64,000 nucleotides of DNA from JAQBVV01 sp965249205 (GTDB lineage: Bacteria; Acidobacteriota; Vicinamibacteria; Vicinamibacterales; UBA2999). Each line of letters begins with the position of its first letter. The first letter of the stretch is position 1. Below are positions 36,581 through 44,583 of the stretch, piece after piece. The translations under genes were made by a program, and so were the position numbers. The stretch covers positions 310,001 through 374,000 of the forward strand of contig CBDFLL010000005.1 of assembly GCA_965249205.1 (NCBI GenBank). Direction: 5' to 3'. Under the pieces are notes generated by a model that did not search any database, had not been told where the DNA came from, and saw only the letters and a program-made list of their open reading frames with translations.

Positions 36581-37030
36581 ATGCAGCCCCAAGAACCCAC
36601 GGCTACGCCCCGACCCGTGGCTTCGCTCGTGGCGACAACTGAAGAGGCCACACAAGCACTCGGAGGGCGGTCCGACGTGCGCGTCGAGACGTTCCCCTTC
36701 CGGGTCGGGCGAGAGCGCCGCGTGGAAACTTCTGCGCGTTCGGGGTCAGAAGATCTGCGGATTGGCGTCGAACCTCAATTGAATGACGTCTATCTACCTG
36801 ATCCGTTGAGGAAGCACCTGCATATCTCGGGTAAACACTTCGCCGTTGAGCACGTCGCCGATAAGTTCTTCTTGCGGGATCGAGGCAGCGCCTGCGGAAC
36901 GATTGTGGCTGGACGACAGATCGGCGGTGATCGGAAAGGGGGACGAACCGAATTGCGAAGCGGCGATGAGATCGTCGTCGGCACCGAGAGGTCGCCGTAC
37001 GTGTTCCGGTTCGAACTCGCGACTGGCTAA
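36581..37030 (+). CDS. Stand-alone FHA-domain protein, copy 2
   Basis: 149 residues, the same length as copy 1 and similar along its whole length. Same order: short TP-rich tail ('EPTATPRPVASLVATTEEAT'), 'PFRVGRERRVETSARSG', 'HLHISGKHFAVEHVADKFF' and 'DRGSACGTIVAGRQIGG'. The S-x-x-H is retained as SGKH and the Asn-to-Cys change is shared, so it predates the duplication. Presumed phosphothreonine reader. No membrane part. Confidence 0.85.
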   Translation: MQPQEPTATPRPVASLVATTEEATQALGGRSDVRVETFPFRVGRERRVETSARSGSEDLRIGVEPQLNDVYLPDPLRKHLHISGKHFAVEHVADKFFLRDRGSACGTIVAGRQIGGDRKGGRTELRSGDEIVVGTERSPYVFRFELATG

Positions 37031-37131
37031 TCGGTTCGTCACCCGCCCGTCGATCCGTCCCGCCGTTCCTGTATCGTAATCGCTACCCTCGTCGCCCTCC
37101 CTGACAGGACAACGGAATCGCTGCGACCCGA

Positions 37132-37602
37132 TCAGTCGTTCCGCTCGGCAGGTCCGCCGGGAGTCACGTTCTTCATCGGTGGCCATGACGACCGATCGGC
37201 CGCGCCGTGAGACGTCACGGCGACACCGACGGCGCCAGTCCGGATAGCGCGCTCGAACCGGCGCTTCAGGTTACGCCGGATCAGTCGTCGGCTCATCGGA
37301 ACAAGTAGCAAAAAACCAACGACGTCGGTCAGCACGCCAGGCGTGACCAGAAACGCGGCCGCAACGAGGATCAGCACACCGTCAATGATCGGTACGGCGG
37401 GCGACCGACCCTCGCCAAGGTCACGACGCAAGCGCGCGAAGGTGTTAATGCCTTGTTGTTTCGCCAGCGAGGCTCCGACGATACCAGTCCCGACGATGAG
37501 TGCCAGGGTGGCGATCGTACCGACACGCTGGCCAATCTCGATGAGCAGGATCAGCTCGACGGTCGGTACGACGACAAAGAGAAGTAGAAGGAGGCGACCC
37601 AC
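37132..37602 (-). CDS. fxsA: FxsA-family membrane protein
   Basis: 156 residues. The family start is clear: 'LLLLFVVVPTVELILLIEIG', 'VGTIATLALIVGTGIVGASL', 'GRSPAVPIIDGVLILVAAAF', 'LVTPGVLTDVVGFLLLVPMS', i.e. four hydrophobic segments followed by a basic tail. In E. coli FxsA overproduction relieves phage T7 exclusion by F; its general role is unknown. The 3' end was partly duplicated together with the FHA gene. Confidence 0.9.
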   Translation of the reverse strand: MGRLLLLLFVVVPTVELILLIEIGQRVGTIATLALIVGTGIVGASLAKQQGINTFARLRRDLGEGRSPAVPIIDGVLILVAAAFLVTPGVLTDVVGFLLLVPMSRRLIRRNLKRRFERAIRTGAVGVAVTSHGAADRSSWPPMKNVTPGGPAERND

Positions 37603-37622
37603 TTTGTTCAGTCGTCTCCTAG

Positions 37623-38917
37623 CAGGCTGCTGAAGAACCCGGGTGATCGGGCCGTTTTCTAAGGATCATGCGAGTCACCACCGACCGACAACGGTGCGCA
37701 CGGCTGTGCGCTGGCCCCGATCAAGGGGCCGGCGACACGCGCGGCCGGTGATCAGGGACACCTCGCCTCCAGATTCCGCAGCCGGACCAAGTTATAGACC
37801 GTGGCGGCGAAGGTAAGCTGCCAATCCACGAGGGCGACACCGCGATGCCGGAGTTTGCGCAAGCCGCCGACGGTCTTCATCCAGCCAAAGACCTGTTCTA
37901 CGAGTTTCCGTTTCCGCTGACTGACGTGATAGCCCGCATGCCGCGTGGTCCGGCCATCGATCGCACTCCAGCGGACCTTCTGAGCAACGTGGGGCGTGAC
38001 GGCCCGGATACGGACAGCGGCCACAAAGCTTGCCACATCGTAGCCCTTGTCCGCCCCGACCGTGCTGCCCGGCGGCGCGCTGGCCTCCAGCAACAGCGCC
38101 GCTGCCTCGCGTTCGGCGGTCCCCGTCGCGTGAGTCGCGCAGACGTTGGCGACAAGTCCCTGTCGATTGTCCAGCAGCACGTGGCCCAGATACGCCAGCT
38201 TGGCTTCCTTCCCCTGGCCCTTCCGAGGCAGCATCGCCTCCGGATCGGTCGTCGACTGGTGCGTGTCGTTGCGCCGCCGCTCCCCGTGGAAGTTGACCGT
38301 GGGATTCCCGGGGTCATCGGGCGGGTCGCTCTCCGCCGCGTCCCGGCACCGAAAGCTCTTCAGGCTGGCCCACGCTTCCAATTGGGTCCCATCCACAGTG
38401 AAGTGTTCGTCCGAGAGCAGCCCGGCCGCCCGCGCGTGGGCCTGCACCGCATCAAAGAAGGCGGCCGCGAGATCGCCCGCCAGCAGCCGGTCGCGATTCT
38501 TGGTAAACGTGGTGGGATGCCAAACCGGGTCGTCCAAATTCAAGCCCACGAACCAGCGGAACAGCAGGTTGTAATTGAGCTCTTCCATCAGCAGCCGCTC
38601 GCTCCGCACCGTGTAGAGCACCTGCAGCAACAACGCGCGCAGCAGCTGTTCCGGCGGGATCGACGGACGCCCTGTGTTGGCGTACAGGCCGGCGAACCTG
38701 CGCGACATCGTTCTCAGCGCTTCGTCCGTCAGCGCGCGAACCGCGCGGAGCGGATGGTCGGCTGGCACGCGCTGTTCCGGCGACAGGTAGCTGAACATGT
38801 GAGTGCTTTGCTCATCGTGTCCGCGCATGATGGGGCTCCCTTCAGCGGTGTTGGGAGCATGGTAGTACGCCGGGATCGATCTGTCGATCCCATTTCACGG
38901 AGTTTTTCAGCAGCCTG
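37623..38917 (-). mobile_element. Complete IS5/IS1182-type element flanked by CTAG
   Basis: 1295 bp. The outermost bases are CAGGCTGCTGAA and the complement TTCAGCAGCCTG, imperfect repeats of about 16 bp. Both sides carry CTAG (37619-37622 and 38918-38921), which could be a 4-bp duplication or a palindromic target. A truncated copy in the other orientation is at 5483-6377 and is identical as far as compared, including the CTAG at its left. Confidence 0.9.
37752..38828 (-). CDS. IS5/IS1182-type transposase, full length
   Basis: 358 residues. The InsH-like domain ('MFSYLSPEQRVPADHPLRAV', 'RSERLLMEELNYNLLFRWF') is followed by the DDE domain: 'SDEHFTVDGTQLEAWASLKS' (first D), 'GSTVGADKGYDVASFVAAVR' (second D region) and 'SQRKRKLVEQVFGWMKTVGG' (E). 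The long insertion between first and second acidic residues contains a hydrophilic repeat-free stretch. Catalyses transposition. The frame is intact and the ends are good, so it may be active. Confidence 0.93.
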   Translation of the reverse strand: MRGHDEQSTHMFSYLSPEQRVPADHPLRAVRALTDEALRTMSRRFAGLYANTGRPSIPPEQLLRALLLQVLYTVRSERLLMEELNYNLLFRWFVGLNLDDPVWHPTTFTKNRDRLLAGDLAAAFFDAVQAHARAAGLLSDEHFTVDGTQLEAWASLKSFRCRDAAESDPPDDPGNPTVNFHGERRRNDTHQSTTDPEAMLPRKGQGKEAKLAYLGHVLLDNRQGLVANVCATHATGTAEREAAALLLEASAPPGSTVGADKGYDVASFVAAVRIRAVTPHVAQKVRWSAIDGRTTRHAGYHVSQRKRKLVEQVFGWMKTVGGLRKLRHRGVALVDWQLTFAATVYNLVRLRNLEARCP

Positions 38918-39107
38918 CTAGAGCCCGGGCCGTCCGGATGGCCTCGAGCTGCTCGTTCTGCTCGAAGCGAGCAGCTAAGTCCACGACTTTACCGAACCGT
39001 CGCAGACGCTGAGCGAAGACCTCGTCGTCTCTATAGAGCCCGGATGCCATTGTGGTTGGACTAAAGGCTACCACTTTCCATTGGGGTCGGGGTCGACAAA
39101 GATTTCC

Positions 39108-39206
39108 ACGTGCATGACATCCCGATATTCACGTGCATCAGACCCCGTAAATAGGGCTTTTTACGTGCATGCGATCCCGAAATAACGTGCATGAGGCCCC
39201 GAAATT
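39108..39206 (+). other. Iteron-like repeats, origin-like locus I
   Basis: Four ACGTGCAT boxes start at 39108, 39131, 39163 and 39185; each is followed by five variable bases and CCCG then an A-rich triplet (consensus ACGTGCAT-n5-CCCG-n2-A). Spacing is 23, 32 and 22 bp. The next 90 bp are A+T-rich for this genome (CTATCTTTTTCAATCTAAAG, TTTATACAGTAGATTTTTCA). This arrangement is typical of iteron-type plasmid origins. No rep gene is adjacent. Confidence 0.5.
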
Positions 39207-39295
39207 CACGCTATCTTTTTCAATCTAAAGCACTTCCGGCAAAGCAATATTTATACAGTAGATTTTTCAATATCTACGTACAGTATCGCCGTGGC

Positions 39296-39331
39296 CAACT
39301 GTGGAAAATCTCAAAACGGATTTTCCACAAG
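39296..39331. promoter_or_regulatory. Inverted TTTTCCACA boxes (DnaA-box-like)
   Basis: TGTGGAAAA (from about 39301) and TTTTCCACA (to about 39328) face each other around CTCAAAACGGA, with further complementarity (CAACT..., ...AGTTG). The boxes differ from the DnaA consensus TTATCCACA by one base. They follow the iterons and the A+T-rich stretch. Confidence 0.5.
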
Positions 39332-39409
39332 TTGCCACCGGCAACTTCCGAAACTCTCTCTTCTAGAAGCTTCGTGACGCTTCGTGTTCGGTGCTGTCTC
39401 CTGTACGAA

Positions 39410-39631
39410 CTAGGCTCTCGTACTAGGCTGCGTCAGCTCGGCACGCTCGGCTGTCGTGAGGCCGTCGGTTCGCCGACCAGTATCGCGATCGGCCTGGGCC
39501 ACCCAGTTGCTGATCGACTGAGCGGTTGGTTCAAACTCGTAGGCGAGCTCTTCCGGAGTAAGCCCGGTCCGGACCAACACGACCATCTGCTCGCGAAACT
39601 CCCGGGGGTAGGGCCTTCTGGTGTTCGGCAT
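39410..39631 (-). pseudogene. IS3-family OrfA fragment
   Basis: Starts 'MPNTRRPYPREFREQMVVLV', with the HTH 'GLTPEELAYEFEPTAQSISN' and 'WVAQADRDTGRR' typical of IS3-group OrfA. After 'TAERAELT' it loses the leucine-zipper region and stops within 7 codons at 39410. OrfB is absent. A broken element end; upstream bases belong to an IS30 remnant on the other strand. Confidence 0.75.
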
Positions 39632-39734
39632 CGTGGGCTCCTTACTACCAATGGTTAGGTATCCACGAAAGCGGGCTTGCTCTCTCACGGTGAACGCAAC
39701 ACCAAGGACACTTAAGCGCGGAGGTGTTGCAGTG

Positions 39735-40029
39735 GAACGCCGGCATCTCGCGCGGTCCTTGACGTGGGATCGGGGCAAGGAGCTGGCCGGGCACCTGCAG
39801 TTCAGCATCGCCACCGGCGTGCAGGTCTACTTCTGCGATCCGTCCAGTCCCTGGCAACGCGGCAGCAACGAAAACACCAACGGGCTACTCCGCCAGTATT
39901 TTCCACGAGGCAGTGACTTATCAGCACATACTCAACGGCATCTTGGTGGCGCACATGCTTAACGATCGACCTCGACAAACCCTCGGCTGGATGAAACCAG
40001 CCGAGAAACTGGCTGAACTGTTGCGATGA
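39735..40029 (+). pseudogene. IS30-family transposase C-terminal fragment, frameshifted
   Basis: 'SLTWDRGKELAGHLQFSIAT', 'VQVYFCDPSSPWQRGSNENT', 'NGLLRQYFPRGSDLSAHTQ' is the DDE core end of IS30 transposases. A frame change near 39930 then gives 'AHMLNDRPRQTLGWMKPAEK' and 'LAELLR', the usual C terminus. The N-terminal two thirds are missing. Confidence 0.8.
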
Positions 40030-40044
40030 CCAGATGAGACCGCC

Positions 40045-40186
40045 GTACAAGTAGTTAAAAAAACAAGTAGTACCTCAGACGTTCGTGTGGAAATTTCACC
40101 TGCATAGCCTCCGCTCCTCGGCTGGGTCAAGGCGCTACGCGCCTCCTCCGCTCCGCTCCGGCCCTCCGGGTGACGCCGGCCGGGGG
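40045..40186 (-). repeat. Origin-flank block, copy A (inverted relative to 54178-54315)
   Basis: Read on the minus strand this block runs GGCCGGCGTCACCCGGAGGG, then a purine-rich GGAGCGGAGCGGAGGAGGCG, then AGCGCCTTGACCC, GCGGAGGCTAT, ATTTCCACAC and finally GAGGTACTACTTGT. The same order is found on the plus strand at 54178-54315 with few changes. It contains the CTACTTGT motif seen at all three origin-like loci. Confidence 0.7.
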
Positions 40187-40457
40187 GCCTGCAAAGTCGC
40201 CGTTTCTGTCACGCGGTAAAAACGGGCATTGGGATTGCGGGTGACGAGCTTCGGGGGTTTAGGTGTTCGCATCAGCCAGGCGAGCCTCCGTCACACGTCC
40301 CGGCTGGCGGTTGCGCACCGTTCCAGACCAGCGCGCGCACCAGGGCCGGCATCACCGCCATAAGCCCGAGCCGGTCCATGTCGGGCACCCCCTCGCGCGG
40401 CGCGGGTCATCCTCGTCAGTATCCCCCACAAGGCCGGCATGCCGCGCGCGCGGCATA

Positions 40458-40474
40458 GGGGGCGCTGCGCCCCC
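40458..40474. other. Palindrome upstream of mobC (oriT candidate)
   Basis: GGGGGCGC-T-GCGCCCCC is a perfect palindrome 20 bp before the mobC start. Short GC palindromes next to mobC are usual in oriT regions of small mobilizable plasmids. No nic site could be identified. Confidence 0.35.
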
Positions 40475-40494
40475 CTTCGAACCCCCGAGCTTCA

Positions 40495-40855
40495 ATGCCC
40501 AATCGCCGTGCTCCCCGCCGCCCTGCGCCGCGTCGCCCCGCGATTGCTCACGCGCGCGTGAGCGCGGATGAGCTCGCCGCCTGGCAAGCCAAGGCCGCTG
40601 CGGCGGGCGTGTCGCTGTCCGCGCTGCTGCGCCAGGCCATGGCGCGGACGCAGACCTGGACCGCGCCGGCGCGGGCGGTTGAGCGCGAGCGCACCCGGCA
40701 GATCGCGCGCATCGGCTCGAACCTGAACCAAGATCGCGCGCTGGGCGCACACCCACCTGGACGACCTAGCGGCCGTCGAGGTCCTCGCCCACCTGGTAGC
40801 CATCGAGCGCGCGCTGGCGCAATTGCGCGTGCGGGGCGCGGGCGATGCTGGTTAA
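40495..40855 (+). pseudogene. mobC: MobC-like mobilization accessory protein, frameshifted
   Basis: The N-terminal half is a ribbon-helix-helix MobC ('ARVSADELAAWQAKAAAAGV', 'LSALLRQAMARTQTW', 'QIARIGSNLNQ'). One extra A near 40732 shifts the frame; without it the protein continues 'IARWAHTHLDDLAAVEVLAH', 'LVAIERALAQLRVRG' and stops at 40855, overlapping the relaxase start as in functional mob operons. Known role: binds oriT and aids the relaxase. Probably inactive now, unless the base is an error. Confidence 0.72.
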
Positions 40856-41720
40856 GTTCCTTGCCCGCGGCACGGGCTCGGTCCAGGCCGCGGTTGACTA
40901 CCTCACGCGCGAGCTGGACAGCCAGGGCGAGGTGCGGGACGACGTGACGGTGTTGCGTGGGGACCCAGACCAGGTGGCCGCGGCGGCCGACGCGCTGGCG
41001 TTCGACCACAAATACACGGCGGGCGTGATCGCCTGGGCTCCCGAGGACCAGCCGAGCGACCAGGCAATCGACCGGGTGCTCGACGCGTTCGAGCAGACCG
41101 CCTGGGCCGGGCTGGATCCGGATCGCTACGCCTGGGCGGCGGTGCGGCACCGCGACGCCGACGGCGGCGTGCACGTGCATGTGCTCGCCGCGCGGTGCGA
41201 CCTGGAGACGGGGAAGAGTCTCAACATCGCGCCGCCGGGCTGGGAGCAGACCTATGGCCCGCTCGTCGAGGCGTGCAACCTCGACCACGGCTGGAGCCGC
41301 CCGGATGACCCGGCGCGGGCGCGGGCGCAGCAGCCGGGGCACCACGCCTACCTCAAGGCGGCGGCGCTGCGGGCGGGGATCGCGCAGGAGGCCGATCCCC
41401 GGGACCAGATCCGGGACTACCTACTGCAGGGCGTCGAGCACGGGAAGGTGCAGGACCGGGCCGGCGTGGTCGCCGCCCTGCAGCAGGCGGGCTTCGACGT
41501 GCCGCGGCAGGGTGACCACTACGTCACCGTGCGCGATCCGGACACCGAGAAGCGATGGCGGCTGAAAGGAACGCTGTACGAGCATGACTTCCAACGAGAA
41601 CGATTTACGCGCCCCGGATGTCCAAAGAACAGAAGACAGAAGACGCTGAGAGTCTCCAACGATGTGTGGCCGATTCACACCGAAGCTGACCTGGTCAGAT
41701 TCACGACCTCTACAGTCTGA
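40845..41720 (+). CDS. mobA: MobA/VirD2-type relaxase (ColE1-like plasmid family), 3' end altered
   Basis: 291 residues starting 'MLVKFLARGTGSVQAAVDYL' with the likely nicking tyrosine at 19. A histidine at 102 and the H-x-H pair 110/112 in 'RHRDADGGVHVHVLAARCD' give the metal site. 'SLNIAPPGWEQTYGPLVEAC', 'HGWSRPDDPARARAQQPGH' and 'RWRLKGTLYEHDFQRERF' match relaxases of small proteobacterial plasmids. After about residue 255 the sequence is unrelated, so the C terminus was replaced. Function in its source plasmid: nick oriT and pilot the strand during mobilization. Strong sign of transfer from Proteobacteria. Confidence 0.85.
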   Translation: MLVKFLARGTGSVQAAVDYLTRELDSQGEVRDDVTVLRGDPDQVAAAADALAFDHKYTAGVIAWAPEDQPSDQAIDRVLDAFEQTAWAGLDPDRYAWAAVRHRDADGGVHVHVLAARCDLETGKSLNIAPPGWEQTYGPLVEACNLDHGWSRPDDPARARAQQPGHHAYLKAAALRAGIAQEADPRDQIRDYLLQGVEHGKVQDRAGVVAALQQAGFDVPRQGDHYVTVRDPDTEKRWRLKGTLYEHDFQRERFTRPGCPKNRRQKTLRVSNDVWPIHTEADLVRFTTSTV

Positions 41721-42083
41721 AGGGCCCGCCGGTGCCACTGAATCTGCACTACAACCTCGCTATAACGGTACGCTGGCGCAGGAATGCGCAACGTGCAAGC
41801 TCGATGAGGACAAGAACCGGCGACATCGCCCAGCTGACCACCAGATTTAAGACACTACCCGTCTCTCGCGCGAAACAGGCTCACTGGTCCGGTTTGGTCT
41901 GACGACGTACAGTCCTCACGTCGGAGGCCGAATCGAGGACACGCACTCCACTGAGGGTGAAATACGGATGCACGACGCATGAATACCCTCGTCGATCCAT
42001 GAGACATACGCCGCCCGGATGTCACACCCAGCGGATGTGAACGCGTGCAGTGGTGCGGTCGTCCCTCGACGGACCCCGCTCCT
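41721..42083. other. No gene; downstream flank of the TonB fragment
   Basis: No convincing coding frame. From about 41976 the DNA is an inverted copy of the bases that follow the TonB receptor at 63089-63190 (including the complement of TCATGGA-n-CGACGAGGGTA). The part 41721-41975 matches nothing I recognise. Confidence 0.5.
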
Positions 42084-42375
42084 CTACCGGCCGCTCCATC
42101 GGTAGTTGAGGCGCGTGTAATAGTAGGCGCCGGTGAAGCCGAACGGGGAGAACTGGCCGTATTGATTGCCGACCGTGTTGGCGCCGTACCGGTTCACGTC
42201 GGGGTACGTGTTCAGCACGTTTTCCCCGCCGACCGCCAGGGTGACGGCCTCGCCGAACGGGAGGCTGAGTTCAAGGTCAAGCAGCGTCTTGCCGGCATAG
42301 GCTGGGTAGAACCAGGATTCCGCTAGTCCGCCCGCGACACCGGTGGCATTCCGGCCATCCTCGCTGTCCCAGTGC
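42084..42375 (-). pseudogene. 3' end of a TonB-dependent receptor, inverted duplicate of 62806-63088
   Basis: The minus strand reads 'GGLAESWFYPAYAGKTLLDL', 'ELSLPFGEAVTLAVGGENVL', 'NTYPDVNRYGANTVGNQYGQ', 'FSPFGFTGAYYYTRLNYRWS' to TAG 42086-42084. This is almost the same as the end of the 60.2-63.1 kb receptor, with scattered substitutions. Only the last ~95 codons are present. It is a gene fragment from a segmental copy. Confidence 0.88.
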
Positions 42376-42460
42376 TACGGCTGATGTGATCAACTCTGAG
42401 AACGACCATCGTACCTACCTGCATCCGGCCAGGCGTAGGGTCCACCGTTAATCGGCGACC

Positions 42461-43056
42461 TTACGGTCGAGCGCGCGCCGATTCAGCGAGAACCTTCGCG
42501 CCGTGCTTGCGCAACTGGCCCTGCGGCCCGACGTACCGGTAGAGGGTCACGGGTTTGATGCCGAGTTCCCGGCAGAGTGCGGCCACGGAGGTGTCGCGAT
42601 GGGCCATGGCAGCCTGGGCCAGTAGCACCTGGGCTTTCGACAGCGCGAAGGTCCGGCCGCCTTTGCGGCCGCGCGCCCGCGCGGCCGTGAGCCCGGCCCG
42701 GGTGCGTTCGCGGATCAGCTCCCGCTCGAACTCGGCCAGGGCCGCGAAGATGCCGAACACGAGGCGGCCGCCGGCGGTCGTGGTGTCGATCTGCGCGCCC
42801 TGGCCGGCGAGCACTCGTAGGCCGACGCCGCGGGCGGCCAGCTCCTGCACGGTGTTGACCAGATGGGCGAGGGTGCGGCCCAGGCGGTCGAGCTTCCAGA
42901 CGACGAGCACATCGTCCGTCCGCAGCGCACGCAGGCAGTGGTCGAGGCCCGGCCGGTCGTCGCGGCCGCCGGAGGCGCAGTCGTGGTAGACGTGGTCGGC
43001 AGGTCCAGCGACTGAGAGCCATCCGCCTTCGAGACGCGGGCGTAGCCGATCAGCAT
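42461..43056 (-). pseudogene. Serine recombinase (resolvase) with internal deletion and frameshift
   Basis: From ATG 43056 the protein starts 'MLIGYARVSKADGSQSLDL' with the catalytic serine. About 30 bp are then missing and the frame changes; the right frame resumes 'DHVYHDCASGGRDDRPGLDH' and 'DVLVVWKLDRLGRTLAHLVN', 'GRLVFGIFAALAEFERELIR' and the C-terminal HTH 'TSVAALCRELGIKPVTLYRY', ending at 42461. The segment from GTG/ATG 42910 on lacks the serine. Known role: Tn3-type resolution or inversion. Not functional as it stands. Confidence 0.85.
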
Positions 43057-43112
43057 GTCACGCGCGCATGCCAGTGCCGTGCGGCGCACGCGCCCTGGGC
43101 ACACCTCGACGC

Positions 43113-43439
43113 TTAGACGACTTCAATGAGCACCTCGCCGCGTTCGAGCGCGGCCACGATGGCGGGTAATTCGGCTTCCAGGTGGGTCAGCAACACGACA
43201 CGACGGGTGTTGCCCAATCGCAGCCACACGACGGCCGGTCCTTCGGTCAACACTCGTCGAATCGCGAAATCCTCATCCTTGGTCACGATGACGGCTCCCA
43301 CGCTGGCGGCGTAATCGCGAATGGTATTGTCGGATGCCGACGCCATACCACGGTCAGCCACGTGCTCGGCGGTGTGTCCAAGGGTTTCGAGTCGACGCGC
43401 CAGCGCAGGCGGCAACTGCGCGTCGACGACGAAGCGCAA
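43113..43439 (-). CDS. DUF5615 PIN-like toxin candidate
   Basis: 108 residues from TTG 43439, directly after the stop of the DUF433 gene (TAG-TTG). 'MRFVVDAQLPPALARRLETL', 'HVADRGMASASDNTIRDYA' and 'AVIVTKDEDFAIRRVLTEG' show the Mut7-C/PIN-like acidic residues (D6, then D, then K-D-E-D). DUF5615 proteins are regularly paired with DUF433 proteins in putative type II toxin-antitoxin modules with RNase activity expected. Intact. Confidence 0.85.
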   Translation of the reverse strand: MRFVVDAQLPPALARRLETLGHTAEHVADRGMASASDNTIRDYAASVGAVIVTKDEDFAIRRVLTEGPAVVWLRLGNTRRVVLLTHLEAELPAIVAALERGEVLIEVV

Positions 43440-43664
43440 CTACGCGCTCCGCAGGACGGGGTGGTCGTTCTGGCGCGCGGCGAATTCCAGCACCGCTCTG
43501 ATGTCGGCAGACTCCAGATACTCGTAGTCGGCGAGGATCTCCTCGTGGGTCGCACCAGCCGCCATGAGATCGAGGACGTCCTTTACACGAATGCGAAGGC
43601 CACGAATGCACGGGCGTCCTCCGCACACCGCGGGATCGACGGTAATTCGATCGAGTTCGCTCAT
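43440..43664 (-). CDS. DUF433 antitoxin candidate
   Basis: 74 residues with the DUF433 signature: 'RITVDPAVCGGRPCIRGLRI', 'RVKDVLDLMAAGATHEEILA', 'DYEYLESADIRAVLEFAARQ'. The core is an HTH-like fold that can bind the operator. It is the first gene of a two-gene unit with DUF5615, with no gap, so the pair is translationally coupled. Presumed antitoxin and autoregulator. Confidence 0.88.
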   Translation of the reverse strand: MSELDRITVDPAVCGGRPCIRGLRIRVKDVLDLMAAGATHEEILADYEYLESADIRAVLEFAARQNDHPVLRSA

Positions 43665-43839
43665 CTCAGATCCCAGTTGCTGACGTCGGCATCAAGCGCT
43701 CGTCCATGACTGAAAAATCAACTTCGCGAACTCCATGAGCTGCCCCGGGCCATTCGGCTCGACAACGGCAGCGAAACTGTGGGCGCAAGCCTTTGTCTAC
43801 TGGCGCCAAGCCCACTGGGATCGATCTCACCCTAGCAGT

Positions 43840-44583
43840 TCATCCAGCCGGGCCAGCCCCAGATATTAGGCGGCTCTCGCAATGAAACTCGTGCCGCGCT
43901 AGAACGCGCCCTTCCATGTCCCATACCTCAACGACCCAATCACCCTCAGCTCCGGACGTGAGAAGCCTGCGACTGTACGTCCGCCAACTTGAACTCTCGA
44001 TCGTGAGGTTAACAACACCCACCGTTCTGTTTTCATGAAACCAGACATGACGAACGATGTCGCCTACACGTCCACCTGTCACGTGTGTCCAAAATGTAGG
44101 TTGCGCACCGATGGCGAAGGAATCCGACCGTTCGACGAGTTCTTGATCCACAACGTCGATCCCTACTCCCGAACGAACAACCGACAAGTGCGGTGTTTGG
44201 GCATCGTCGGTTACAAGCACTTCGGGAACACGCAGCGGTTCAACTCCCTGCTCAAGAACAGCTGAGCCTCGTTGGAAGCGAGCCGGATCAGGCTCGGCCG
44301 TTTCCAGATCAACGGTTACTAAGGAGTCACTGACGACGGCCTCTGGTTTAAGATCGTTGTTCGATGGAAAGTAGCGCCAGCCCACCCATACGAGTAATAC
44401 CAACAGCGCGACACTGAGGACAACTAACTCAACAGTACGGACGGAGTTCCATCGGTTAATAATTAGGGACCGACAGGCTTTAGCCACCCACCGTGCCCAT
44501 TCAAAATGGTATCCAACGTTGTCGTGGTGTTGCAGCACGTTGATCCGTCGCCTCGTCTCCCGAAGGGACATCGAACGCTTCAT
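43840..44583 (-). CDS. DUF2914-domain membrane-anchored protein
   Basis: 247 residues with one span ('VELVVLSVALLVLLVWVGWR') and a periplasmic or cytosolic C-terminal DUF2914 domain: 'TFWTHVTGGRVGDIVRHVWF', 'HENRTVGVVNLTIESSSWRT', 'YSRRLLTSGAEGDWVVEVWD', 'MEGRVLARHEFHCE'. The gene is clearly less GC-rich than its neighbours, suggesting separate acquisition. DUF2914 is also seen at the end of the 26.7-27.8 kb protein. Function unknown. Confidence 0.75.
   Translation of the reverse strand: MKRSMSLRETRRRINVLQHHDNVGYHFEWARWVAKACRSLIINRWNSVRTVELVVLSVALLVLLVWVGWRYFPSNNDLKPEAVVSDSLVTVDLETAEPDPARFQRGSAVLEQGVEPLRVPEVLVTDDAQTPHLSVVRSGVGIDVVDQELVERSDSFAIGAQPTFWTHVTGGRVGDIVRHVWFHENRTVGVVNLTIESSSWRTYSRRLLTSGAEGDWVVEVWDMEGRVLARHEFHCESRLISGAGPAG

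Larger units (their letters stand above)
35870..37030. repeat. Diverged tandem duplication, about 615 bp per unit, each with one FHA gene
   Basis: The two FHA genes (starts 35966 and 36581) are 615 bp apart and similar throughout. The DNA before each start is also related (GACACGAGCACACTCCAT near 35880 versus GACACAAGCGCACTCCAT near 36500). Directly after FHA1, at 36415-36445, there is a copy of the fxsA 3' end (ACGTTCTTCGTCGGTGGCCA) whose original lies after FHA2 at 37164. So the duplicated unit spanned FHA plus the end of fxsA. Confidence 0.7.

Noticed and set aside
37845..38921. 358-codon frame antisense to the IS5/IS1182-type transposase
   Set aside because: The mirror of a codon-biased gene; the same shadow appears opposite the truncated copy.
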